64,000 nt of DNA from contig CALRMX020000004.1 of assembly GCA_943369355.1 (NCBI GenBank), forward strand, positions 248,001 through 312,000, read 5' to 3'. The notes beneath the pieces are model-generated. The model saw only the letters and a program-made list of their open reading frames with translations, was not told the origin of the DNA and searched no databases. Within the stretch, counting starts at the first letter, position 1. Every line of letters begins with the position of its first letter. Source of the stretch: UBA7662 sp943369355. Its GTDB lineage: Bacteria > Bacteroidota > Bacteroidia > UBA7662. The position numbers and the translations under genes were made by a program. Below are positions 16,043 through 23,399 of this stretch, one piece after another.

Positions 16043-16810
16043 TCAGTCGTTGTCATAAGTCAGTTCAAATGTTTTGTATCCAATTTGTTTTCCTTCTTCC
16101 TGTCCCCAGAAATATTTTGTCTTGTTACCAAATTTGTCGTATTCAAAACCATACCACTCCAAGCACTTCCCGTTATTGTCTTTCCTGATAAAGTGAGTAA
16201 GATTTTTGTTGTCGTCATAAATACTTTCTTCCGCCTTCACAGTCGAACCGTTCAGAATGAATTTCCAAATTTCTTTCTGTCCTTGATATTCATATAAGTG
16301 TTTTTCTTTCTCATTCCCTTTGTCGTCTGTTATCAATTTCTCTACAAGTCGTTTCGCTTGGTCAAATTTTTTTAAATGAATTTCATAGAGTTTGTTATCA
16401 CTGTTAAACCTTTGTTCAGAACCGTCAAGTAAGTTTTCAATTGTCTTGTGTATAATATTTCCGTTCTCGTCCTTAGCAAGCCAGATTTTTAAATTTTTAT
16501 CGGGTTCCTTTACGATTTCAGTCCATTCCCAAATTTTTCCTTCTGCGGTTCTTTCAATTGCTTTTATTTGGTTGTCATCATTGTCGTAACTGTATTCAAA
16601 ACTGACATGTAGCTCATCTGTGTCTGAGTATTCAACTGTTCGAATACAATTTCCATTTTTATCATATTCAAATGTTTTGTAAAAGTTCAGTTTGCCATTT
16701 TCGTCTTGGTAATCTTGTCTAATAATTTCACCAAGGTCGTTATACACAAATTCTTCAATCGAAATCGTCTTACCGTTTTTGTCTTTTAATATTTCAAATT
16801 TTAATTTCAA
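16043..16810 (-). CDS. Cassette gene 3: YD/MORN-like repeat protein
   Basis: A 255-residue protein made of repeats such as FEYDKNGNCIRTVEYSD, FEYSYDNDDNQIKAIER, IYDDNKNLTHFIRKDNNGK and FEYDKFGNKTKYFW, i.e. RHS/YD-type or MORN-like beta-hairpin repeats. No signal peptide is present, so it is probably cytoplasmic. Similar stand-alone repeat proteins are often annotated as immunity or YwqK-like antitoxin proteins; I cannot confirm that here. The start must be TTG at 16808-16810, because an in-frame TAA lies five codons upstream and no ATG is available. It occupies cassette unit 3. Confidence 0.6.
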   Translation of the reverse strand: MKLKFEILKDKNGKTISIEEFVYNDLGEIIRQDYQDENGKLNFYKTFEYDKNGNCIRTVEYSDTDELHVSFEYSYDNDDNQIKAIERTAEGKIWEWTEIVKEPDKNLKIWLAKDENGNIIHKTIENLLDGSEQRFNSDNKLYEIHLKKFDQAKRLVEKLITDDKGNEKEKHLYEYQGQKEIWKFILNGSTVKAEESIYDDNKNLTHFIRKDNNGKCLEWYGFEYDKFGNKTKYFWGQEEGKQIGYKTFELTYDND

Positions 16811-16826
16811 TTGTGTCTTCTTTTAG

Positions 16827-16973
16827 GGTTGCACATAACGGTTTGCTGCTTTGCGAAGGCGGGGGTTTTCAGAACTAAACTTCATTAGATGCACAGAGCT
16901 CGAATTGAGCACTTCACTGTCATAGAAGCACGGAACCCCCACTTTTGCCAAACCGCTGTTAGCGGTAGTAATT
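16827..16973. repeat. attC-like palindromic site D
   Basis: The best formed site. Left arm CATAACGGTTTGCTGCTTTG, continuing CGAAGGCGGGGGTT, pairs with right arm AACCCCCACTTTTGCCAAAC then CGCTGTTAGCGG. A GAGCTCGAATTGAGC hairpin lies in the centre. The right end GTTAGCGGTAGTAATT starts unit 4 and pairs with the far end of that unit (GTTAGCGGTAATAAT on the minus strand). An unpaired CT precedes the right core, as in sites C and E. Confidence 0.75.
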
Positions 16974-17756
16974 CTATTTCGTATTTTTTATAAGCTCTGT
17001 TAATTTCACCGCTTGATTATAAGTATTGTCTGCTGCAATTTGTCCTGTATTAATATTGTGAATTTCGGTCAATATTTTTTGTTCAATAAAACTTCGATAG
17101 GCTTTGGCAGCAGCAATATTTGTATTCATAATGAATTTGAATTCAGCATCAGTTAGAGAGTCTTTCACAACTTTTATTAATGCTGCGTCATGTTTCCAGT
17201 GCTTAATTTTCCGTTCTGCGCTTCCCTTGTGATACAAATAAATTATTCGTCCGCAAAAGGTCCTTAAGTAGATAATATTAACCCAGATTTGTTCATTAAG
17301 GAAGGGTCTGGATGCTTCAATATTTTCAACAGATTTACCAAGCTCAGATAATTTGTCTAAAGAGAGTGATTTTAAAGACTTACAGACCAAATCATTTCCT
17401 TGCCATTTGTCCGTAAATAAAGTATCAAATTCTTCCTCGAGTAGCACATCATCCCATGTGCCTATAAGGTCTAAACTGTCTCGAATTGTAAGGTAATTTG
17501 TCCATAGCGATTTGATAGCAGTCAGCCTTTCGTTTTGTCCGACTTGGTAGGTTTGGTTTTGAGATGTCAGAATGGAATTTAGAATACTATGATTCCTGCT
17601 TATATCGCCCCTTAAATTTTCAAGTTTATCATCATATTCATGCTTTATGCTCTGCTTTATTCTTTCTGAGAAATAAGTTTTAGTGAAGTAGTAAACCAAG
17701 CCACCAGAAGCGGCACCAGTTAATGATGCAATTGTTATGTCAAAATAAATATTCAT
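16974..17756 (-). CDS. Cassette gene 4: membrane-anchored helical hypothetical protein
   Basis: A 260-residue protein with one N-terminal hydrophobic helix (ITIASLTGAASGGLVYYFT, about residues 7-25), then a long charged helical region (KQSIKHEYDDKLENLRGDIS) likely to form a coiled coil, and a mixed helical C-terminal part. I do not recognise it. The single anchor plus cytoplasmic helices resembles cassette gene 1 in plan, and this plan recurs in proteins encoded near defence genes; that is only an analogy. The stop codon lies at the very edge of the palindromic site D and the ATG 24 bp from the other unit end. Confidence 0.6.
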   Translation of the reverse strand: MNIYFDITIASLTGAASGGLVYYFTKTYFSERIKQSIKHEYDDKLENLRGDISRNHSILNSILTSQNQTYQVGQNERLTAIKSLWTNYLTIRDSLDLIGTWDDVLLEEEFDTLFTDKWQGNDLVCKSLKSLSLDKLSELGKSVENIEASRPFLNEQIWVNIIYLRTFCGRIIYLYHKGSAERKIKHWKHDAALIKVVKDSLTDAEFKFIMNTNIAAAKAYRSFIEQKILTEIHNINTGQIAADNTYNQAVKLTELIKNTK

Positions 17757-17765
17757 TGTCTACAT

Positions 17766-17910
17766 ATTATTACCGCTAACGGTTTGCGGCTTGGCGTTGT
17801 GCGGGTTTTCGGAGAAATATTTGTCCGCAAGACAAATGCTTATTTGGAAACCTGCACTCAATTTTACTGGAACTCCGCATAACGCCAAGCCGCTGTTATG
17901 CGGAGTTATT
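17766..17910. repeat. attC-like palindromic site E
   Basis: Left arm GCTAACGGTTTGCGGCTTGG, continuing CGTT, pairs with right arm AACGCCAAGCCGCTGTTATG: 16 of the paired bases are perfect apart from an extra CT. An inner hairpin ATTTGTC-CGCAA-GACAAAT occupies the centre. The left end ATTATTACCGCTAAC closes unit 4; the right end GTTATGCGGAGTTATT opens unit 5. Confidence 0.75.
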
Positions 17911-17911
17911 T

Positions 17912-19168
17912 CTACTTCCGCAGTCCTTTTATTAATTTGAATATGCTTTTTTCAAATTCAGGATTGTCGGACCAATTAGTTTTGCTAAACATACTGAAGT
18001 CAATAGAATTTAGTGACTTAAGTTCTTCTATATTTTCCCAATATTCATCCTGAACATCCTTGGGGCGGATGTCTCCTTTTGCAACTTCAAACAAATAATT
18101 GTCTATGTGGATAGGAAATAAAACGTCTTCCCAAGTACTTTCTTGTTTTTTACGTCCTTCTGTCAATTCAAAGTGGCAGGCCTTACTTTTCAAAGAATGT
18201 TTTGAAGCAATGAACAATACTCTATCTTTTTCTCTTACACCCTTTTCCATTATCTTTCTTAAGGGTTTTCCTCCAGGTGCATCTTTTTCCCAAAGAAAAG
18301 TTAGTATCCCTCTTCGCATTAATTCTGCGTTGATAATTTTAGCAAATTCTTTGTCTGCGAAGCTATACGAAATGAAAATTGATTGGAACTCAATTTTTGA
18401 TGTCAGACCAATCAAATACTCCTTTATGTCTGTATTGTGAATGCCGAAAAGAGTTTCCAAAATGTCCGGGCTTTGATTAGTTGAATTGAGAATGGTTCTA
18501 ATATCAATGAGATTGAACTCATTTGCAGGAGTTTCATTTTTAGAAATTAACGTTTTGCTAGAAAATATACAGTCGGAAAACTGATTTAAGGATAAACTAC
18601 AATTTTCAAATACACTAATAGAAAAGTCAATTCTGTCAAAACTGGATTCCTTTACCAAGCATTCAATGAAGTCAATTCTGTCTTTTGGTTTTGATTTATT
18701 TGGCTCAATGTCGAGAAAAGCAATATAACTATTGATAAAAGAGTAATCCCTGCCTTGCCCTGATCGGATTTGCAGGTCCAAAATTTCGCCACAATTTCTA
18801 AATAAAACCTTGGACGCTTTAACGTCAGCCAACTCTAGTCCTGTTATTATACAAGCTTCAAATTGGCACTGAATTAAGTCGATGTCGATGAACTTGGACC
18901 ACGTAAATCGACAATCTCGAAAATGACATTTAGTTAGAGTCGATGAATTTATGAACGTATGGTGAAATGAGCAGTTATCAAAAATGCAATCTTCAAATTC
19001 GGTTGATACAAAATGCTTATTCTCTAAATCGACATTTATTAGATGCGCCTTAGTGATTTTGAGCATTCCCCCGCCAACCCCATAGGTTGTTTTATAATAG
19101 TAGTCCTTGTCAATGGGGCTTACATTGATCCAATTAAGAAATTCTTCTTGACTAGTTATCTCTTTCAA
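17912..19168 (-). CDS. Cassette gene 5: pentapeptide-repeat protein with C-terminal TIR domain
   Basis: A 418-residue cytosolic protein. Residues 40-210 contain degenerate pentapeptide repeats (FEDCIFDNCSFHHTFINSSTLTKC, FRDCRFTWSKF), forming a right-handed beta-helix. Residues 261-385 form a TIR domain starting IFISYSFADKEFAKIINAEL; the box SLKSKACHFELTEG contains Glu334 in the place of the catalytic glutamate of NAD-consuming TIR domains. Bacterial TIR proteins often degrade NAD+ or make cyclic ADP-ribose signals during phage defence. Here the beta-helix may be the sensor; that is inference. The start must be TTG (19166-19168), since an in-frame TAA lies in the unit end upstream. This is the last and largest cassette. 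Confidence 0.8.
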   Translation of the reverse strand: MKEITSQEEFLNWINVSPIDKDYYYKTTYGVGGGMLKITKAHLINVDLENKHFVSTEFEDCIFDNCSFHHTFINSSTLTKCHFRDCRFTWSKFIDIDLIQCQFEACIITGLELADVKASKVLFRNCGEILDLQIRSGQGRDYSFINSYIAFLDIEPNKSKPKDRIDFIECLVKESSFDRIDFSISVFENCSLSLNQFSDCIFSSKTLISKNETPANEFNLIDIRTILNSTNQSPDILETLFGIHNTDIKEYLIGLTSKIEFQSIFISYSFADKEFAKIINAELMRRGILTFLWEKDAPGGKPLRKIMEKGVREKDRVLFIASKHSLKSKACHFELTEGRKKQESTWEDVLFPIHIDNYLFEVAKGDIRPKDVQDEYWENIEELKSLNSIDFSMFSKTNWSDNPEFEKSIFKLIKGLRK

Positions 19169-19181
19169 GGTCTGTATGAAA

Positions 19182-19233
19182 TATAATTACGCATAACTTG
19201 TTTATTGGCGAAGGTTTATATCGCATATACGCC
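19182..19233. repeat. Terminal half-site F of the cassette array
   Basis: TATAATTACGCATAAC is the inverse complement of the opening end of unit 5. It is followed by TTGTTTATTGGCGAAGG, which resembles the left arm of the other sites (GGTTTGnnnnTTGCGAAGG), but no matching right arm follows. This marks the edge of the array, either an original end or a break. Confidence 0.55.
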
Positions 19234-19358
19234 CAAATCTGGAGCAAAAGCGAAGGTATGGCTGGGGGGGCGCACACCTTCGGCCCGTCGGTCACAGGCT
19301 CGGGGGCTGGTGAGGGCTGTGCAACATGGCCGTGTTGAATATAACAACAATCTACTTG

Positions 19359-19413
19359 CCCACAAAAATCCCGTGCCCTTTTGTGTTAAACTTGGGGGCT
19401 GCCTGCTGGGACG
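19359..19413. repeat. Direct repeat copy 1 flanking the delta-60 gene
   Basis: About 55 bp that recur at 22812-22866 with only a few mismatches and in the same orientation. The repeat includes CACAAAA...TTTTGTG, able to form a 7-bp hairpin, and the string GGGGCTGCCTGCTGGG-like at its right end. The rest of the 300-bp gap 19169-19469 holds the array edge (19182-19233) and a G-rich stretch, but no gene that I can support. Confidence 0.7.
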
Positions 19414-19469
19414 GGGAATTTTGGGAAAGAGCTTGACGTTGGCTTCGACCAAATACTACACGAAGATTC

Positions 19470-22400
19470 TTATTCCTTCACCAGTTTGCGGAAAGCGGTT
19501 TGGCCGTTCACGGCTATGCGCACGAAATAAATTCCGCTGGCCAGTTCACTGGTGTTTAAGGTGGCTAGTGTGCCTTCGCTTTGGCCTTGTAGGAGTACGG
19601 CGCCACGGATATCGAGTAGTTGGTAGCCAAAAGCGGCTTCGGCTTGTAAAATTAGCTCCGATGAAAACGGTACCGGGTAACTGTTCCATTGTAGCTTTTG
19701 GGCTTGTGGGTCGTTTTCAATGCCTGCAAAGATTACCTGGATGGCATTCGACACTCCAGTACAACCCACCGTATTGGTCACAGCCACGGTATACACCCCG
19801 GTTTCGGTAACTCGATACGTAGTTGATGTAGCACCAGCTATGGCGTTGCCATCTCTATACCATTGGTAGTTACCCGCAGCGGTTGTTGCCACCAGGGTGT
19901 CTCCATTACGGCTGATGCTCACCACAGGCAGGGCATTCACCCGCACCGTTACCGCACGGCGGGCAGAGCCCTCACAACCTGAGGCACTAACGGCACTTAC
20001 GTAAAAGGTGGTGGTGGAGGTGAGTACTGGCGTCGTGAAGCTGTTTACATTGTTGCCGCCGGCTAACGGACTGGTGGTGGTAGAATCGGGATAAAAGCGA
20101 TAAGTTGCACCACCTGCCAGGGGCGTTAGGGTTACCGCACTGCCGGCACAAACCGCGGTATCGCGTAGCAGCGGAGCGGCCGGAAAATCTACGTTGAAGG
20201 TTACCAGCGGGCTGTAGCAGCTCCCTACGCGATTGTAAAGGCTAACCGTGCCACTGCCGCCATTGGCGGTATAGGTAGTTCCGGTAATCTGACCCGGACC
20301 ATAGGCAATTTCCCAGCTACCACCCGGCGTGCCCACCAACGATTTGGTATCGCCGATACAAATATTAGCAGTAGATGTAGTGTTGGTTACAGACGTTGTA
20401 CAACTAGGCGCATAAATGCGGGCTATTCTTTGCCGGTTAATACCATTGTAATTTGTAAATACTCCACCAATTATCACTTTACCATCAGGTTGATAAACTA
20501 AAGAAGTCACCTCTCCATCTGCACCAAGGTTTGAATTGAATGTAGTGTCTAAACTACCATCCGTATTGATACGTCCAATTCTGTTACAAACAACCCCAGC
20601 GTAGGACGTGAAGTTTCCTCCAAGTATCATTTTACCGTCTGGCTGAACGGCGATTGCATTAATGGCCCCATTCGCGCCAGTTCCAGGGTTAAAGGCAGTA
20701 TCAACGCTCCCATTTGCATTCAATACGGTAATTTGATTTCGATTTACTCCATTATATGTTGTAAAAGTTCCAGAAATTAATATCTTATTATTCGGTAAAA
20801 GAAATATTTTTTGAACTAAAGTACCGAGTCCAGTAATGCCTTGTGTAAACGTGGTATCCAAACTTCCATTCCCATTTAATCTAACCAAATTGTAGATAGT
20901 TATTCCATCCGAACCTATCAGTACTCCTGCCAAAAGAATTCGACCGTCGGGTTGTACTGCAGCCGAATATACGATACCACTTGCTATGCCCAAATTAAGC
21001 GATGAGTCAAGTGTTCCATCTGGCAATAAGCGCAAAAAACCTCTTCTATCTGCTCCATTAAAGCCGGATATTTGTCCCCCTAATATAATCCGCCCATCAC
21101 TTTGCAAAGCAATTGTTCGCACTTCATTTCCTAAAGCTAGACCAGAGCCGCTAATAAAGGCAGCTTCGAGTGTACCATTCGGATTGAGGCGGGCAACTCT
21201 GCTCTTCGGTATACCATTGAAACTACCGAATACTCCACCTACTAAAACTTTTCCATCAGGCTGAAGAGCTAGGGTATTTATAAAATTATCAGGCCCTGTA
21301 CCTAATAGGTAGGACAGATCTATAGTTCCATTTTCTTTTAATCCTACTATTGAATTTCTTAGTGAGCCGTTAAATCTAGTAAACACCCCACCAATTAATG
21401 GCCTTCCATTGGGCAAAATTAACATATCGCGTATATGATTATTTGCGCCCGTCTCGGGATTAAACAAAAAATCACCCACTCCAGATGAGTCTAGTCGTGT
21501 GATTCCATTTCCTGTGACATTGTTTGCCCTCGTAAATGATCCCCCAATAATAAGCTGACCATTCGCTAATATTGATACAGCATGTACGGTACCTGCATTT
21601 AAAGAAAAACTAGAACTGAAGGCCGTATCTAGAGTCCCATTTACATTAATTCTACCTATTCTACTGCGTATTAAACCGTTGATACTACTGAACCGCCCTC
21701 CAACAGTTAGTTTTCCATTCGCTTGTAAAGCTAATGCAAACACCGATCCTTCAATTCCTGAGCCATTTAAATAATTCGGTTCCAGCGAACCATTTGAGTT
21801 TAAACGAGCAATTCCTTTTCGAGTAAAACCATTAAAACTTACGAACTCGCCCCCGACAATTATCTTCCCATCAGCCTGTATTAATAAACACTTTACAGCA
21901 TGGCTTGCACCAGTGCCAGGATTAAAGGTGGTATCTAAACTTCCGTTGGGTAGAATACGAGCAATACCATTTCTGAAAACACCATTGTAGTTGCTAAAAT
22001 CACCTCCAATCACTATTTTACCATCTGTTTGAAGTGCAATCGTGCTAATAACATCATTAGCACTCGACCCAGGGTTAAAAGTTGAATCTAAAGAACCATC
22101 CGGATTTACTCTTGCAATCCTATTTCGAGCAATCCCATTGTAAAGGTTAAAATAACCGCCAATTAGTATTTTTCCATCAGGTTGTAACACCATTGTTTCT
22201 ATCATACTTGCTCCTGACCCTACATTAAAAGTCGTGTCTAAGCTTCCATCAGAATTAATTCTGGCTAGAGATTGACGATTTACTCCATTAAAAGAACTAA
22301 AGCTACCTGCTACAATTAATTTCCCATTAGACTGTAAAACAACAGCATTTACTTTACCGTTTAATCCTAAACCCGGATTAAAACTCTGGTCTAAGGTACC

Positions 22401-22703
22401 ATCAGCATTCAGTCGAGCAATGTTACTTCTTGAGCTACCGTTGAATTCTCTAAAACTACCACCCACCAATAACTTACCATCAGGTTGAACAACGATTGAA
22501 TTAATTTGAGCAGCATTGCCAGCATTTTCAAATCCGGCACCAGGTCGTGAATTAGTATTAACGAAATAGCTATGAGGTAACCCAAAATTAAATGTCGTAT
22601 CCAACTCCCCTGCTTGGAAAAACTGAGCATAGGCGCTGCCGTATAATAGCATACCTATTGCTAATAATGCAAAAAGTTGGGGCTTTCTAACTGATAGTGG
22701 CAT
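19470..22703 (-). CDS. Large secreted delta-60-repeat protein with T9SS sorting domain
   Basis: A 1077-residue exported protein. After a signal peptide (LLYGSAYAQ) come about 14 copies of the delta-60 repeat between residues 30 and 780, each with 'LQPDGKxLxGGxFxxxNGxxRxxIARLNxDGSLDxxFNPGxG' logic. These form beta-propellers. Residues about 790-990 hold Ig/PKD-like domains (VCAGSAVTLTPLAGGATYRFY, NGDTLVATTAAGNYQWYRDG), and the last 80 residues are a type A T9SS sorting domain (WNSYPVPFSSELILQAE ... SGIYFVRIAVNGQTAFRKLV). It is therefore exported through SprA-type secretion and attached to the surface or released; function is likely adhesion or structural. It is flanked by a 55-bp direct repeat. 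Confidence 0.9.
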   Translation of the reverse strand: MPLSVRKPQLFALLAIGMLLYGSAYAQFFQAGELDTTFNFGLPHSYFVNTNSRPGAGFENAGNAAQINSIVVQPDGKLLVGGSFREFNGSSRSNIARLNADGTLDQSFNPGLGLNGKVNAVVLQSNGKLIVAGSFSSFNGVNRQSLARINSDGSLDTTFNVGSGASMIETMVLQPDGKILIGGYFNLYNGIARNRIARVNPDGSLDSTFNPGSSANDVISTIALQTDGKIVIGGDFSNYNGVFRNGIARILPNGSLDTTFNPGTGASHAVKCLLIQADGKIIVGGEFVSFNGFTRKGIARLNSNGSLEPNYLNGSGIEGSVFALALQANGKLTVGGRFSSINGLIRSRIGRINVNGTLDTAFSSSFSLNAGTVHAVSILANGQLIIGGSFTRANNVTGNGITRLDSSGVGDFLFNPETGANNHIRDMLILPNGRPLIGGVFTRFNGSLRNSIVGLKENGTIDLSYLLGTGPDNFINTLALQPDGKVLVGGVFGSFNGIPKSRVARLNPNGTLEAAFISGSGLALGNEVRTIALQSDGRIILGGQISGFNGADRRGFLRLLPDGTLDSSLNLGIASGIVYSAAVQPDGRILLAGVLIGSDGITIYNLVRLNGNGSLDTTFTQGITGLGTLVQKIFLLPNNKILISGTFTTYNGVNRNQITVLNANGSVDTAFNPGTGANGAINAIAVQPDGKMILGGNFTSYAGVVCNRIGRINTDGSLDTTFNSNLGADGEVTSLVYQPDGKVIIGGVFTNYNGINRQRIARIYAPSCTTSVTNTTSTANICIGDTKSLVGTPGGSWEIAYGPGQITGTTYTANGGSGTVSLYNRVGSCYSPLVTFNVDFPAAPLLRDTAVCAGSAVTLTPLAGGATYRFYPDSTTTSPLAGGNNVNSFTTPVLTSTTTFYVSAVSASGCEGSARRAVTVRVNALPVVSISRNGDTLVATTAAGNYQWYRDGNAIAGATSTTYRVTETGVYTVAVTNTVGCTGVSNAIQVIFAGIENDPQAQKLQWNSYPVPFSSELILQAEAAFGYQLLDIRGAVLLQGQSEGTLATLNTSELASGIYFVRIAVNGQTAFRKLVKE

Positions 22704-22811
22704 ATAGTACTAATGTTCGATTAACAATGATAAAACCGGAATTTGGATTTACCATAACCTAGCTAAGAATTACTTCATGCCCACACGAATGAGCCCTGTC
22801 CACCACCCTTA

Positions 22812-22866
22812 CCCACAAAAATCCCATGCCCTTTTGTGTTAAACTTCGGGGCTGCCTGCTGGGGCG
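22812..22866. repeat. Direct repeat copy 2 flanking the delta-60 gene
   Basis: Same orientation as and about 95 % identical to 19359-19413, counted by eye over 55 bp. With copy 1 it brackets the 3.2-kb delta-60 gene almost exactly (54 bp beyond the stop side, 108 bp beyond the start side). Confidence 0.7.
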
Positions 22867-22967
22867 CAGGCAGTGAGGTGTGAATTGGAACCTGTTTATA
22901 GCTGTTCACAGTTTTGAGGATTGGTCCAACCCCGCCCAGCTTGTTGACGGTCATTTCCTTTTTAGGC

Positions 22968-22998
22968 TTGTGGATGCTTTTTAAGCTGCCTATATTTA
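22968..22998 (+). promoter_or_regulatory. Bacteroidota-type promoter for hicB
   Basis: TTG (22968-22970), a 20-base spacer and TATATTTA (22991-22998), close to the TTG-N17-23-TAnnTTTG pattern of the Bacteroidota primary sigma factor. The hicB start codon follows 19 bp further on. Confidence 0.45.
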
Positions 22999-23017
22999 TA
23001 CAAAACAAACTTTCAAA

Positions 23018-23398
23018 ATGGACAAAAGTCGTGCAAGCGCTCGATACGCCGATGGCAACAAAAGCGTAGAAGTCAGCATTTCGATTTTCTTGTGGCAGGA
23101 AGAATCCATTTTTTACGTGTATTCGCCTGCGCTCGATTTAACTGGTTATGGTACAACCGAAAAGCAAGCCAGAGAATCGTTTTCTACAGTCCTGAATGAG
23201 TTTCTCGTTTACACCCACAACAAGAAAACCATATTTGCAGAATTAGAAAGACTTGGTTGGGCGGTAAATAAAAAGAAGAGGAGAGTTATTTCGCCTGATT
23301 TTGAAGATTTATTGGGCGATAATGAACACTTTAAGCATTTATATAAATCCCAAAACTTGATTAAAGGCTCCTATAACATAAATCTACAGCTCATTTGA
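23018..23398 (+). CDS. hicB: HicB-like antitoxin
   Basis: A 126-residue protein. Residues 18-70 follow the partially degraded RNase H-like fold of HicB antitoxins (VSISIFLWQEESIFYVYSPALDLTGYGTTEKQARESFSTVLNEFL): antiparallel strands, then 'SPALDLTGYGxTxxxAxxSF'. The C-terminal part is longer than in minimal HicB and may bind DNA or the toxin. The next gene begins one base after the stop codon and is a HicA-type toxin with a frameshift. The pair is the only locus on the plus strand in this part of the window, which supports independent acquisition. Order antitoxin-toxin is the reverse of the classical hicAB order but is common in this subfamily. Confidence 0.7.
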   Translation: MDKSRASARYADGNKSVEVSISIFLWQEESIFYVYSPALDLTGYGTTEKQARESFSTVLNEFLVYTHNKKTIFAELERLGWAVNKKKRRVISPDFEDLLGDNEHFKHLYKSQNLIKGSYNINLQLI

Positions 23399-23399
23399 A

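Larger units (their letters stand above)
13924..19233 (-). other. Integron-like gene cassette array (five units)
   Basis: Five single-gene units, all on the minus strand, lie head to tail between imperfect palindromes. Unit ends: 14054-14706, 15273-15880, 16024-16839, 16958-17780, 17895-19197. The two ends of each unit are inverse complements over about 14-16 bp, and this sequence is different in each unit: GTTATGGGCA, GTTAGCAsCA, GTTATGTGCw, GTTAGCGGTA and GTTATGCGkA. Genes start 15-47 bp from one end and stop 11-33 bp from the other, with no room for a usual promoter. Known integron cassettes have this logic, but their core is GTTRRRY and matches over about 7 bp. No integrase gene is in the window. 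The system is therefore integron-like but not a canonical integron. Confidence 0.75.
22704..23017. other. 314-bp gap upstream of hicB
   Basis: It contains the second copy of the 55-bp direct repeat (22812-22866) and a promoter-like sequence for hicB (22968-22998). No other gene or structure is visible. Confidence 0.5.

Noticed and set aside
13926..17910. CRISPR-like interpretation of the repeats
   Set aside because: The repeats are over 130 bp, diverge from each other, and are separated by genes rather than short spacers.
13924..19233. Calling the array a canonical integron
   Set aside because: The core sites do not fit RYYYAAC/GTTRRRY, and no IntI integrase, attI or Pc promoter is visible in the window. 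I therefore call it integron-like.
19261..19272. G-rich run (CTGGGGGGG) as regulatory G-quadruplex
   Set aside because: Only one long G run is present; a quadruplex would need four.
19205..19810. Plus-strand frame over the array edge and the T9SS domain
   Set aside because: It runs antisense through the certain sorting domain of the delta-60 gene and consists of low-complexity basic residues.
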